From Procambarus clarkii (Eukaryota > Arthropoda > Malacostraca > Decapoda > Cambaridae): a stretch of DNA of 64,000 bases. The stretch is taken from positions 40,034,897 through 40,098,896 of the forward strand of contig NC_091176.1 in the NCBI RefSeq assembly GCF_040958095.1, read 5' to 3'. Shown here one piece after another: positions 21,751 to 34,856 of the stretch; the first letter of the stretch is position 1; each line of letters opens with the position of its first letter. The notes below the pieces were generated by a model. It did not search any database. It was not told the origin of the DNA and worked only from the letters and a program-made list of their open reading frames with translations. The position numbers and the translations under genes were made by a program.

Positions 21751-24700
21751 GTTCAGACCTGTGGGTGCTTGTTTAGACCTGTGGGTGCTTGTTTAGACCT
21801 GTGGGTGCTTGTTTAGACCTGTGGGTGCTTGTTTAGACCTGTGGGTGCTGGGGCAGACCTGTGGGTGCTGGGGCAGACCTGTGGGTGCTGGGGCAGACCT
21901 GTGGGTGCTGGGGCAGACCTGTGGGTGCTGGGGCAGACCTGTGGGTGCTTCTTTAGACCTTTCGGTGCTTCTTTAGACCTTTCGGTGCTTCTTTAGACCT
22001 TTCGGTGCTTGTTTAGACCTTTCGGTGCTTGTTTAGACCAGTGGGTGCTTGTTTAGACCTGTGGGTGCTTGTTTAGACCAGTGGGTGCTTGTTTAGACCA
22101 GTGGGTGCTTGTTTAGACCAGTGGGTGCTTGTTTAGACCAGTGGGTGCTTGTTTAGACCTGTGGGTGCTTGTTTAGACCTGTGGGTGCTTGTTTAGACCT
22201 GTGGGTGCTTGTTTAGACCAGTGGGTGCTTGTTTAGACCTGTGGGTGCTTGTTTAGACCTGTGGGTGCTTGTTTAGACCAGTGGGTGCTTGTTTAGACCT
22301 GTGGGTGCTTGTTTAGACCTGTGGGTGCTTGTTTAGACCTGTGGGTGCTTGTTTAGACCTGTCGGTGCTTGTTTAGACCTGTGGGTGCTTGTTTAGACCT
22401 GTGGGTGCTTGTTTAGACCTGTGGGTGCTTTAGACCTGTGGGTGCTTGTTTAGACCTGTGGGTGCTTGTTTAGACCTGTGGGTGCTTGTTTAGACCTGTC
22501 GGTGCTTGTTTAGACCTGTCGGTGCTTGTTTAGACCTGTGGGTGCTTTAGACCTGTGGGTGCTTTAGACCTGTGGGTGCTTGTTTAGACCTGTGGGTGCT
22601 TGTTTAGACCTGTGGGTGCTTGTTTAGACCTGTGGGTGCTTGTTTAGACCTGTGGGTGCTTGCTTAGACCTGTGGGTGCTTGCTTAGACCTGTGGGTGCT
22701 TGCTTAGACCTGTGGGTGCTTGCTTAGACCTGTGGGTGCTTGCTTAGACCTGTGGGTGCTTGCTTAGACCTGTGGGTGCTTGTTTAGACCTGAGGGTGCT
22801 TGTTTAGACCTGGTGGTGCTTGTTTAGACCAGTGGGTGCTTGGTCAGGCCTGTGGGTGCTTGTTTAGACCTGTGGGTGCTTGTTCAGACCTGTGGGTGCT
22901 TGTTTAGACCTGTGGGTGCTTGTTTAGACCTGTGGGTGCTTGTTTAGACCTGTGGGTGCTTGTTTAGACCTGTGGGTGCTTGTTTAGACCTGTGGGTGCT
23001 TGGTTAGACCTGTGGGTGCTTGGTTAGACCTGTGGGTGCTTGGTTAGACCTGTGGGTGCTTGTTCAGATCTGTGGGTGCTTGTTTAGACCTGTGGGTGCT
23101 TGTTTAGACCTGTGGGTGCTTGGTTCAGTCCTGTGGGTGCTTGTTCAGACCTGTGGGTGCTTGTTCAGACCTGTGGGTGCTTGTTCAGACCTGTGGGTGC
23201 TTGTTCAGACCTGTGGGTGCTTGTTCAGACCTGTGGGTGCTTGTTCAGACCTGTGGGTGCTTGTTCAGACCTGTGGGTGCTTGTTCAGACCTGTGGGTGC
23301 TTGTTTAGACCTGTGGGTGCTTGTTTAGACCTGTGGGTGCTTGTTCAGACCTGTGGGTGCTTGTTTAGACCTGTGGGTGCTTGTTTAGACCTGTGGGTGC
23401 TTGTTTAGACCTGTGGGTGCTTTAGATCTGTGGGTGCTTGTTTAGACCAGTGGGTGCTTGTGTAGGCCTGTGGGTGCTTGTTTAGGCCGGTGGGTGCTTG
23501 TTCAGACCTGTGGGTGCTTGATCAGCCCTGTTGGTGCTTCGTTAAACCTGTGGGTTCTTGGTCAGACCTCTGGGTACTTGTTCAAACCTGTGGGTGCTTG
23601 TTCAGACCTGTGGGTGCTTGTTCAGACCTGTGGGTGCTTGTTCAGACCTGAGGGTGCTTGTTCAGACCTGAGGGTGCTTGTTCAGACCTGTGGGTGCTTG
23701 TTCAGTCCTGTGGGTGCTTGTTCAGTCCTGTGGGTGCTTGTTCAGACATGTGGGTGCATGTTTAGACTGGTGGGTGCTTGTTTAGACCAATGGGTGCCTA
23801 TGTAGACCTGTAGGTGCTTGTTTAGACCTGTGGGTGCTTGTTTAGACCAGTGGGTGCTTGTTCAGACCAGTGGGTGCTTGTTCAGACCAGTGGGTGCTTG
23901 TTCAAACCTGTGGGTTCTTGGTCAGACCTGTGGGTGCTCGTTCAGACCTGTGGGTGCTCGTTCAGACCTGTGGGTGCTCGTTCAGACCTGTGGGTGCTCG
24001 TTCAGACCTGTGGGTGCTTGTTCAGACCTGTGGGTGCTTGTTCAGACCTGTGGGTGCTTGTTCAGACCTCTGGGTGCTTGTTTAGACCTGTGGGTGCTTG
24101 CTCAGACCTGTGGGTGCATGTTTAGACTGGTGGGTGCTTGTTCAGACTAATGGGTGACTATTTAGACCTGTGGGTGCTTGTTTAGACCTGTGGGTGCTTG
24201 ATCAGACCTGTGGGTGCTTGATCAGACCTGTGGGTGCTTGATCAGACCTGTGGGTGCTTGTTCAGACCTGTGGGTGCTTGTTCAGACCTGTGGGTGCTTG
24301 CTCAGACCTGTGGGTGCTTGTTCAGACCTGTGGGTGCTTGTTCAGACCTGTGGGTGCTTGTTCAGACCTGTGGGTGCTTGATCAGACCTGTGGGTGCTTG
24401 ATCAGACCTGTGGGTGCTTGATCAGACCTGTGGGTGCTTGTTCAGACCTGTGGGTGCTTGTTCAGACCTGTGGGTGCTTGTTCAGACCTGTGGGTGCTTG
24501 TTTAGACCTGTGGGTGCTTGTTTAGACCTGTGGGTGCTTGTTCAGACCTGTGGGTGCTTGTTTAGACCTGTGGGTGCTTGTTTAGACCTGTGGGTGCTTG
24601 TTTAGACCTGTGGGTGCTTTAGATCTGTGGGTGCTTGTTTAGACCAGTGGGTGCTTGTGTAGGCCTGTGGGTGCTTGTTTAGGCCTGTGGGTGCTTGTTC

Positions 24701-26043
24701 AGACCTGTGGGTGCTTGATCAGCCCTGTTGGTGCTTCGTTAAACCTGTGGGTTCTTGGTCAGACCTCTGGGTACTTGTTCAAACCTGTGGGTGCTTGTTC
24801 AGACCTGAGGGTGCTTGTTCAGACCTGAGGGTGCTTGTTCAGACCTGTGGGTGCTTGTTCAGTCCTGTGGGTGCTTGTTCAGTCCTGTGGGTGCTTGTTC
24901 AGACATGTGGGTGCATGTTTAGACTGGTGGGTGCTTGTTTAGACCAATGGGTGCCTATGTAGACCTGTAGGTACTTGTTTAGACCTGTGGGTGCTTGTTT
25001 AGACCAGTGGGTGCTTGTTCAGACCAGTGGGTGCTTGTTCAGACCAGTGGGTGCTTGTTCAAACCTGTGGGTTCTTGGTCAGACCTGTGGGTGCTCGTTC
25101 AGACCTGTGGGTGCTCGTTCAGACCTGTGGGTGCTCGTTCAGACCTGTGGGTGCTCGTTCAGACCTGTGGGTGCTTGTTCAGACCTGTGGGTGCTTGTTC
25201 AGACCTGTGGGTGCTTGTTCAGACCTCTGGGTGCTTGTTTAGACCTGTGGGTGCTTGCTTAGACCAGTGGGTGCTTGTTTAGGCCTGTGGGTGCTTGTTT
25301 AGGCCTGTGGGTGCTTGTTTAGGCCTGTGGGTGCTTGTTCAGACCTGTGGGTGCTTGTTCAGTCCTGTGGGTGCATGTTTAGACTGGTGGGTGCTTGTTC
25401 AGACTAATGGGTGACTATTTAGACCTGTGGGTGCTTGTTTAGACCTGTGGGTGCTTGTTTAGACCTGTGGGTGCTTGATCAGACCTGTGGGTGCTTGATC
25501 AGACCTGTGGGTGCTTGATCAGACCTGTGGGTGCTTGATCAGACCTGTGGGTGCTTGTTCAGACCTGTGGGTGCTTGTTCAGACCTGTGGGTGCTTGCTC
25601 AGACCTGTGGGTGCTTGTTCAGACCTGTGGGTGCTTGTTCAGACCTGTGGGTGCTTGTTCAGACCTGTGGGTGCTCTATCAGACCTGTGGGTGCTTGATC
25701 AGACCTGTGGGTGCTTGATCAGACCTGTGGGTGCTTGATCAGACCTGTGGGTGCTTGTTCAGACCTGTGGGTGCTTGTTCAGACCTGTGGGTGCTTGTTC
25801 AGTCCTGTGGGTGCTTGTTCAGACCTGTGGGTGCATGTTTAGACTGGTGGGTGCTTGTTCAGACCAATGGGTGCCTATTTAGACCTGTGGGTGCTTGTTC
25901 AGACCTGTGGGTGCTTGTTCAGAGATGTGGGTGCTTGTTCAGACCTGTGGGTGCTTGTTCAGACCTGTGGGTGCTTGTTCAGACCAGTGGGTGCTTGTTC
26001 AGTCTGAACAAGCACCCACAGGTCTGAACAAGCACCCACAGGC
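21751..26043. repeat. 20-bp minisatellite with higher-order repeat and inverted end
   Basis: About 210 units of gacctgtgggtgcttgttca and close variants (gtttagacctg, agaccag, ggcctg, cttgatcag). Two stretches, about 23,440-24,170 and 24,640-25,430, carry the same ordered series of rare variants (tgtaggcctg, agccctgttgg, ttcgttaaacc, gcctatgtagacctgtagg), offset by about 1.16-1.2 kb. The last two units (26,004-26,043) are reverse-complemented. Confidence 0.93.
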
Positions 26044-26726
26044 CACAGGAAATCTGCAGAAAATTTTTATTTAGGTATGAGAGACCGTTGTTGCTGGGTG
26101 CCCTCTACAATTCTCCGGGTGCCTCACTTGTTTAGGCAGTTTTATCCGGAGGACGAGGTGCACGGGGGTCAGGTGAGATGGGCTTCAGTCCGTCATCTCG
26201 GGTCTCAGGTGATCTCGTCTTCCGGTAGCCGTCTCGTGGGGGCTAGACATCAGTGCTGAGGGACCTAGAGAAACAATTCTCTAACTGGAAGAAATGCTGT
26301 TACTGGGACAATAGGCATAGTTTGTTGCCTTTGTGGGGATCTCGTCCAAGGCTGTCAGTCGTAGGCGAAACAGTTTTCCTGCTAGCCTCCCCCATCTAAT
26401 GAGACGCAAGAGTGTGTAACGATGCCATTCCTGGAAACTCTAACGAGCGGTAAACAACCAAGCAGCAGTTTTCGCAGAAATGCCACACCAAGTTAGGGAT
26501 ACTGAACCCGCCCTCTCCTGGGTTTCCCCAGCATTAGAACCCACGTTCAGATAGGGTCCCAAGTCGAAAGAAATCTACAGCACCCCTGGTGAGGCGCAGG
26601 AGGAGAACCTGAACTCCACCACACGGAGTGACCCCCAACTAAGGTGTAAACACCGAGCGCCGGCGGTCCACACCCGACACAGCTCCCCTGGTACTTTACA
26701 GTGAAGTGCTCCTATACTCGGTGATG
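26044..26726. other. Unique spacer, nothing recognised
   Basis: About 680 bp of ordinary composition between two minisatellites. The longest frame is 60 codons and has no known motif. I see no RNA gene or transposon end. Confidence 0.5.
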
Positions 26727-27415
26727 ACAGTGCTCCCTAGACCTCACGGTGAAGTGCCCACAGGTCCCCCCCCTTACACAGTGCTCCCTAGACCTCACGG
26801 TGAAGTGCCCACAGGTCCCCCCCCTTACACAGTGCTCCCTAGACCTCACGGTGAAGTGCCCACAGGTTGCCCCCCCCCCCCTTACACAGTGCTCACTAGA
26901 CCTCACGGTGAAGTGCCCACAGGTCCCCCCCCTTACACAGTGCTCACTAGACCTCACGGTGAAGTGCCCACAGGTCCCCCCCCCTTACACAGTGCTCACT
27001 AGACCTCACGGTGAAGTGCCCACAGGTCCCCCCCCCCTTACACAGTGCTCCCTAGACCTCACGGTGAAGTGTCCACAGGTCCCCCCCCCTTACACAGTGC
27101 TCCCTAGACCTCACGGTGAAGTGCCCACAGGTCCCCCCCCCTTACACAGTGCTCCCTAGACCTCACGGTGAAGTGCCCACAGGTCCCCCCCCCCTTACAC
27201 AGTGCTCCCTAGACCTCACGGTGAAGTGCCCACAGGTTCCCCCCTTACACAGTGCTCCCTAGACCTCACGGTGAAGTGCCCACAGGTCCCCCCCCCCCTT
27301 ACACAGTGCTCCCTAGACCTCACGGTGAAGTGCCCACAGGTTCCCCCCTTACACAGTGCTCCCTAGACCTCACGGTGAAGTGCCCACAGGTCCCCCCTTA
27401 CACAGTGCTCCCAGG
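26727..27415. repeat. About 52-bp minisatellite, 13 units
   Basis: Thirteen units, each with acagtgctccctagacctca, then cggtgaagtgcccacaggt, a C run of 6-11, and ttac. The length varies only in the C run. Frames in all registers are open on both strands because of the repeat and have no product. Confidence 0.93.
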
Positions 27416-27715
27416 ACTCCCCCCCCCCCCCCCCCCCAAGTGGCAGATGACAGTCCAGGAACACATACTCCAGCGACGTCGGGTTAAACTACCCAGTCCT
27501 ATGTAGACATGCTGCCACTCGCGGGGCTCCGAGATGCAGCAGCACCCCTGCTGCACCTGTCTGGCAAATGCAGCAACTTCTCCAGGTAATAGCCCCGTCT
27601 CAGTAACACCTTGGGACGGTGCCCCCGGCGCACCTAACCTACTCAGGTCCTCGGGACAGTTGAGGTGTCAGGTAAGTGAGGGACGATCAGGGGGAGTGAG
27701 GCCCCACACTTGAAA
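27416..27715. other. Unique spacer, starts with a 17-C run
   Basis: About 300 bp. The long C homopolymer at about 27,419-27,437 is followed by sequence with no recognised feature. Confidence 0.5.
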
Positions 27716-29745
27716 ACCTATTCACCGCTGCCCACTGGATGGGGGGGGGAGGGTGTAACCTATCCACCGCTGCCCACTGGATGGGGGGGTGGTGTAACCT
27801 ATCCACCGATGCCCACTGGATGGGGGGGGTATAACCTATCCACCGATGCCCACTGGATGGGGGGGGGGGTATAACCTATCCACCGCTGCTCACGGGATGG
27901 GGGTGTGTGGGGCCGGTGTAACCCATCCACCGCTGCCCACGGGATGGGGGACGGTGTAACCTATCCACCGCTGTCCACTGGATGAGGGGGGGGGGGGTAC
28001 GTACGTGTAACCAATCCACCGCTGCCCACGGGATGGGGGGGGGGGAGGAGTGTAACCTATCCACCGCTGCTCACTGGATGGGGGGGGTAACCTATCCACC
28101 GATGCCCACTGGATGAGGGGGGTAACCTATCCACCGCTGTCCACTGGATAGGGGGGAGTACGTACGTGTAACCTATCCACCGCTGCCCACGGGATGGGGG
28201 GGGTGTAACCTATCCACCGCTGCCCATTGGATGGGGGGGGGTGTAACCTATCCACCGCTGCCCACGGGATGGGGGGAGTGTAACCTATCCACCGCTGCCC
28301 ATTGGATGGGGGGGTGTATTGGATGGGGGGGGGTGTAACCTATCCACCGCTGCCCACGGGATGGGGGGGGGGTAGTGTAACCTATCCACCGCTGCCCACT
28401 GGATGGGGGGGTGTAACCTATCCACCGCTGCCCACTGGATGGGGGGCGGTGTAACCTATCCACCGCTGCCCACTGGATGGGGGGGGTAACCTATCCACCG
28501 CTGCCCACTGGATGGGGGGGGGTTAACTTATCCACCGCTGCCCACTGGATGGGGGGGGGTAACCTATCCACCGCTGCCCACTGGATGGGGGGGTAACCTA
28601 TCCACCGCTGCCCACTGGATGGGTGGGGGGGGCGGTGTAACCTATCCACCGCTGCCCACTGGATGGGGGGGGGGCGGTGTAACCTATCCACCGCTGCCCA
28701 CTGGATGGGGGGGCGGTGTAACCTATCCACCGCTGCCCATTGGATGGTGGGGGGGGTGTAACCTATCCACCGCTGCCCACTGGATGGGGGGCGGTGTAAC
28801 CTATCCACCGCTGCCCATTGGAGGGGGGGGGTGTAACCTATCCACCGCTGCCCACTGGATGGGGGGCGGTGTAACCTATCCACCGCTGCCCATGGATGGT
28901 GGGTGGTGTAACTATCCACCGCTGCTCACTGGATGGGGGGTGGTGTAACCTATCCACCGCTGCCCACTGGATGGGGGGGTGTAACCTATCCACCGCTGCC
29001 CACTGGATGGGGGGTGGTGTAACCTATCCACCGCTGCCCACTGGATGGGGGGGGGTGTAACCTATCCACCGCTGCCCACTGGATGGGGGGGGGGGTGTAA
29101 CCTATCCACCGCTGCCCACTGGATGGGGGGAGGTGTAACCTATCCACCGCTGCCCACTGGATGGGGGGGGGTGTAACCTATCCACCGCTGCCCACTGGAT
29201 GGGGGGAGGTGTAACCTATCCACCGCTGCCCACTGGATGGGGGGGGGGTGTAACCTATCCACCGCTGCCCACTGGATGGGGGGGGGTGTAACCTATCCAC
29301 CGCTGCCCACTGGTTGGGGGGTGGTGTAACCTATCCACCGCTGCCCACTGGATGGGGGGGGTGTAACCTATCCACCGCTGCCCACTGGATGGGGGGGGGG
29401 GGTGTAACCTATCCACCGCTGCCCACTGGATGGGGGGGGTGTAACCTATCCACCGCTGCCCACTGGATGGGGGGGGGTGTAACCTATCCACCGCTGCCCA
29501 CTGGATGGGGGGTGGTGTAACCTATCCACCGCTGCCCACTGGATGGGGGAGGGTGTAACCTATCCACCGCTGCACACTGGATGGGGGGGGGGTGTAACCT
29601 ATCCACCGCTGCACACTGGATGGGGGGGGGGTGTAACCTATCCACCGCTGCACACTGGATGGGGGGGGGTGTAACCTATCCACCGCTGCACACTGGATGG
29701 GGGGGGCGGTGTAACCTATCCACCGCTGCACACTGGATGGGGAGG
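27716..29745. repeat. About 39-bp minisatellite with G runs
   Basis: About 50 units built on gtaacctatccaccgctgcc, then cactggatg and a G run of 6-13, with variants (gtacgtacgtgtaacc, gcacactgg, gatgccc). The last units change to gcacactgg. The array ends in two copies of a gggagggccgcccacga segment (29,740-29,800). Confidence 0.93.
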
Positions 29746-30308
29746 GCCGCCCACGATGGAGGGCGGGAGGGCCGCCCACGACGGAGGGCGGGAGGGCGGC
29801 AAGGAACAGTTGCCAGATATGACTTATCATCGCCCTCACTGTCTCACCACCATTTAACGTCAGATTCGTTTGTTGACGTTCAAAAGTAGCCAATATATAA
29901 CACTGACGATTTATCAACAAAACTAACCCTTGGCTGAATGTACCTTAGCTTAAAAACGCCCAAATTTCCCGTGAGATGAGGTGGGAGAGGCTTGCTGCAA
30001 TGGTGGTATTTGGCAACACAACCACCAACCATTGCTCGTCAACTTGCAAGCTTGCTAGTTGCTTAATTAGCCTCGCAACCCTTCATTTACCTCTCTAAAC
30101 ATCACCAACCTATATTTATTGACTTGATTTGGTCAATGAATGCTCCCTGCAACGGATATTAAATAATAAACTTGACATATGGAGTAGTATTTTATACATT
30201 AACGCGATGTTGTCATCAGTCGTCTTGAATAATTAAGATCTTGTAGTAAATAATACATTCTCATCATTTAATTGTAATTATTAGTCATTTTGGGGAGAAT
30301 AACGTTAT
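29746..30308. other. Unique AT-rich spacer before copy B
   Basis: About 560 bp, no frame or motif recognised. Whether this belongs to the duplicated segment cannot be told, because copy A is cut by the window edge. Confidence 0.5.
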
Positions 30309-30885
30309 ATATGCAATTCCCTGTTCTGTTCTTTGTTCTGTTTTCTGTTCTATGCCCTCTTCTGTTCTCTGTTCTGTTCTATATTCTGTTAAATGTTCTG
30401 TTTTCTGTTCGGTTCTATGTTCTCTATTCTGTTATCTGTTCGGTTCGGTTACGTTCTCTGTTTTCTGCTCAGTTCTCTGTTCTGTTGTCCTGTCTATTCC
30501 CTGTCCTGTTCTCTGTTCGGTTCCTTGTTCTGTTCTCCCTGTTCTCTGTTCTGCTCCGTTCTCTGTTCCCTGCTCAGTTCTATGTTCTCTGTTCTATTCT
30601 GTTTTCTGTTGTGTTCTCTGTTCTGTTATTTGTTCAGTTCAATGTTCTGTGTTCTCTTCTCTTCTGTTCTAGGTTCTCTGTTGTGTTCAAGGTTCTCTGT
30701 TGTGTTCAAGGTTCTCTGTTGTGTTCAAGGTTCTCTGTTGTGTTCAAGGTTCTCTGTTGTGTTCAAGGTTCTCTGTTGTGTTCAAGGTTCTCTGTTGTGT
30801 TCAAGGTTCTCTGTTGTGTTCAAGGTTCTCTGTTGTGTTCAAGGTTCTCTGTTGTGTTCCAGGTTCTCTGTTGTGTTACGTTAGG
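30309..30885. repeat. TTCTGTT-rich array with 19-bp units (copy B)
   Basis: Counterpart of 1-345 but complete on the left. The 19-bp ggttctctgttgtgttcaa block has about eleven units at 30,672-30,880, against about five in copy A. Confidence 0.88.
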
Positions 30886-31512
30886 AGAGGAGAATAACAT
30901 GATATAATGAGGACTGAAGCACAAGTTGGCGTTATTGTGTAAGACACTCGACATAGTTGCCAAATGTTGCTAGTTTTCAATTACTATGGCTGCAACCCAT
31001 CCTCCGAATTGACAGTAAGGTTTAATACTAAGTGTAATAAGCACATTTCTTTACTGTCATATAATTTTGTTATACTTATTTTACATGCAAAATATGCTAG
31101 GAAATAACAGAAGTACAGACAAAGGCAAAACAAAAGAACAGTTAGATGCCCGAAGGGCCACAGAAAAAAAACGCAGAACACAGAACATAAAACAGAAATA
31201 CTTGGTGAAACATATATGCGCTCGGTGATTGTACACTGGTCAACAATACACTGGAATAGTGACGCGTCAACGAATAAGCTGCACTGTCACTTAACATAAA
31301 TAGTGAAAGTAGGATCATTTTAGCCCTGTAGTCCAGATGTACATTCATATTTCTGCGGAAAGTCTGCCTTCGGAAGCCGGACGCAATACCCCTCCCAAAG
31401 ACTCGCAATAGCAGGATTAATAAGCGCACGAGGACGCGCCTACACATCCGGAAATCCAGTCATAAATGATTGGGAACCCCCACAATATCTGGGCACACAG
31501 GGAGCGTCAAGA
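30886..31512. other. Non-repetitive spacer, no gene recognised (copy B)
   Basis: Matches 346-973 with a few substitutions and a longer A run (aaaaaaaa) that breaks the minus-strand frame open in copy A. Confidence 0.6.
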
Positions 31513-31709
31513 CCCGCTACTAGGATTTCTAGTAGGATTTCTAGTAGGATTTCTAGTAGGATTTCTAGTAGGATTTCTAGTAGGATTTCTAAGTGATTTA
31601 TAGTAGGATTTCTAGTAGGATTTCTAAGTGATTTATAGTAGGATTTCTAGTAGGATTTTAGGTGATTTCTAGTAGGATTTCTAGGGAATTCCTAGTAGGA
31701 TTTCTAGTA
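31513..31709. repeat. 12-bp minisatellite (copy B)
   Basis: Same ggatttctagta array as 974-1,152, about two units longer, with the aagtgatttata variant duplicated. Confidence 0.9.
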
Positions 31710-31933
31710 ATTGGCATATTTTCGGTTAAAAAAGTCGGAATTTCAAACTGAATACGTGCAGAGAGCCATAATTTGGCTCCAAAATATGGCTCAGGTATCA
31801 GATTTGGGATGTTTGGGATATTTAGAAAAATGCAGGGGGGGTTTGGGCAAAATGTGACCCACTGCCGCTTTCAGTAATTGGCTTATTTTAGATATAAAAG
31901 TCCATACTCTCTACAAAAGTCCATACATAAACT

Positions 31934-33390
31934 TCCCAATACTCCCCCACTCTCCCCAATACTCCCCCACTCTCCCCAATACTCCCCCACTCTCCCCAAT
32001 ACTCCCCCACTCTCCCCATACTCCCCCACTCACCCCATACTCCCCCACTCTCCCCATACTCCCCCACTCACCCCATACTCCCCCACTCACCCCATACTCC
32101 CCCACTCACCCCATACTCCCCCACTCTCCCCCCATACTCCCCCACTCTCCCCCCATACTCCCCCACTCTCCCCCCATACTCCCCCACTCTCCCCCCATAC
32201 TCCCCCACTCTCCCCCCATACTCCCCCACTCTCCCCCCATACTCCCCCACTCTCCCCCCCATACTCCCCCACTCTCCCCCCATACTCCCCCACTCTCCCC
32301 CCATACTCCCCCACTCTCCCCCATACTCCCCCACTCTCCCCCCATACTCCCCCACTCTCCCCTCATACTCCGCCACTCTCCCCTCATACTCCGCCACTCT
32401 CCCCTCATACTCCGCCACTCTCCCCTCATACTCCGCCACTCTCCCCTCATACTCCTCCACTCTCCCCTCATACTCCTCCACTCTCCCCTCATACTCCTCC
32501 ACTCTCCCCTCATACTCCTCCACTCTCCCCTCATACTCCCCCACTCTCCCCTCATACTCCCCCACTCTCCCCTCATACTCCCCCACTCTCCCCTCATACT
32601 CCTCCACTCTCCCCTCATACTCCTCCACTCTCCCCTCATACTCCGCCACACTCCCCTCATACTCCGCCACTCTCCCCTCATACTCCGCCACTCTCCCCTC
32701 ATACTCCTCCACTCTCCCCTCATACTCCTCCACTCTCCCCCATACTCCTCCACTCTCCCCCATACTCCGCTACACTCCCTTGCTCTCCCCCACTCTCCCC
32801 CTACACTCCCCCATACTCCCCCACTCTCCCCCTACACTCCCCCACTCTCCCCTACACTCCCCCACTCTCCCCCATACTCCCCCCATACTCCCCCACTTTC
32901 CCCCATATTCCCCCACTCTCTTCAATACTCCCCCATTCTCCCCCACTCTCCACCATACTCCCCCACTCTCCATCATACTCCCTCACTCTCCCCCATACTC
33001 CCTCATACTCCTCCACTCTTCCCTCTACTCCTCCCTCTACTCCCTCATACCCCCCACTCTCCCCTATACTCCCTCATACCCCCCCACTCTCCCATATACT
33101 CCCCTGCTCTCCCCCATACTCCTCAACTCTCTCCCATACTCCTCAACTCTCTCCCATACTCCTCAACTCTCTCCCATACTCCCCCACTCTCCCCCATACT
33201 CCCCCAATCTCTCCCATACTCTCCCCCATACTCCGCAACTCTTCCTCTTACTCCCCCCACTCTCCCCCATACTCCCCCACTCTCTCCCATACTCTCCCCC
33301 ATACTCCTCAACTCTCTCCCATACTCCCCCACTCTCTCCTCCATAATCCGCAACTCTCCCTCTTACTCCCTCACTCTTCCCCATACTCCC
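31934..33390. repeat. 20-21-bp CT-rich minisatellite (copy B, left part)
   Basis: Counterpart of 1,361-3,485 but about 670 bp shorter and with a different series of units. The right third (3,000-3,485 in A) is nearly unchanged, so the length difference arose in the left two thirds. Long frames on both strands are repeat products. Confidence 0.92.
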
Positions 33391-34397
33391 TGTTACGGCC
33401 CTACTGGGGCGTAACCGGGTTCTTTTCTGGTGTTATTAGAATTTGGGTATCCGGCCCCAAGTTAGTAGAGGCTTTCAAGGGATGTGTTCCGTAACACAAG
33501 TTAACTTGAAGGGGGAGGGATACAAATATTCTGATTTATATATATTATTTCACCACCACCATAAATAAATATATAAGTCACACGGGGGTTATAAATACAC
33601 TATAATGTACAGAATTGTCTTCCTCCGAAGACACAGGATGCTCCACGGTGCTCACGATGAGTAGCCCTGGTTCTCTTCTTTGGCCCACGATGAATCCTCT
33701 TTAATTCTCTCGGCGAATCTACCCTGGCCACAGGCCAGCCAAATCACAGTCCCACTGGGTGCACCGTCGTGGAGGCCTTCAACCACAATCCAGCCTATAG
33801 CTGGTAGGTTCCGATCAGCTCCACTGTGTAGGCCACTCCACGACCAATACTAGGGTTGCGAGCCCTAGGCAGGAGCCTCGTGTGATCCCGCTGATCACCC
33901 TCTCTATGCACCACAGTGGCTAGTCTCTTCCACCAGCCAGCCTCGGATAAGGCGATTCCTGATACTGCCACGTCACAGGCAGGCTAACACTCAACAGTGT
34001 TCGTCCGGGGGTGACTCACAGCTTCTTCAGAGCAAACTCGTGGAGAGACCTTGGCTGCCTTGGGTAGACTGATCCATCGTCCAATACAGCAGTCTCAGGT
34101 CGACTCTGTAATCAGACACGTCATTAATACTGGGACTAGGGAACCTCACTTACAGGCTTAGACACAAACGTCCACCTCTTTGCTCCATAGATGGCGTTGC
34201 TGTCTAAGCGCCACCTCACCAGAGGTCAGCAGTGGCTATGTTACGAGCTGATTAAGACGGGAATCCAGCACCTGTGGCCGGTATATCCCGCCCTCACTAG
34301 ATGGCGTTGTCCATTTGGAGGGGGTTTCGGGAGCGGACTCACAGATGGCGTTGTCGTCATCGCTCCATGCTCCGACGATGGACTCGGGTCCGTAACA
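33391..34397. mobile_element. Probable solo LTR, 1,007 bp (copy B)
   Basis: Same TGTTACGG...CCGTAACA element and same ctccc flanks (33,386-33,390 and 34,398-34,402) as copy A, differing by a few substitutions and a 2-bp deletion. The shared insertion point shows it was present before A and B diverged. Confidence 0.6.
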
Positions 34398-34661
34398 CTC
34401 CCCGATACTCCCCCACATTCCCCCACTCTCCCCCCCTCCCCGCTCAGCTCGTTGTCGCCGTGTGGGGGCTTCGTGGGCGGCTGCTGGAGTGTGATGCTCC
34501 TTAGGACAGTCCTCTGTCCTTTTCTAGCCTTGTGCTCCTGCTGCCGTCCTCTCCAATTCTGCTGGGCACCTTTTCCTTTTCCTTCTGTTTCGTTTTTCTC
34601 CCCCCTCTTCTCCTATCTGCTTGCCGTTTCCTGCCGACCTTTTGCTCGTTCTGGTTCTTCC

Positions 34662-34856
34662 ATGGACTTCTTCTATTTTGACGCCCGGGTGCTTGAGGAG
34701 GCATACTCATGCACCCGTAGAACTGCAGTACCCGACGTCGAGAGCGAGGGGACCCTTTTATTGTCAATCCCCACTTCGTCACTGAACCCGATCTCGACGG
34801 ACTGTCGGTTTCTTAAGGTGGCGTTTGTGGGGCGTATACTCACGACGCACCCCTAG
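34662..34856 (+). CDS. Upstream small ORF of the I-type LINE
   Basis: 64 codons starting MDFFYFDARVLEEAY and ending in TAG just after ILTTHP. It lies between the 5' end and ORF1, in a different frame from ORF1 (34,967). I recall similar N-terminal stretches in decapod I-like elements, but cannot verify this. It may be a separate short ORF or the broken N-terminus of a longer ORF1. It has no catalytic motif. It is preceded by an open frame with no start constraint. Confidence 0.4.
   Translation: MDFFYFDARVLEEAYSCTRRTAVPDVESEGTLLLSIPTSSLNPISTDCRFLKVAFVGRILTTHP

Noticed and set aside
23020..26027. Many Cys/Val/Leu-rich frames of about 60-115 codons
   Set aside because: They are translations of the 20-bp array in successive registers with no start or domain logic.
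21751..26043. CRISPR-like array of 20-bp repeats
   Set aside because: The repeats are contiguous, with no unique spacers, no cas genes and a eukaryotic context. The same applies to the 29-, 38-, 39- and 52-bp arrays.
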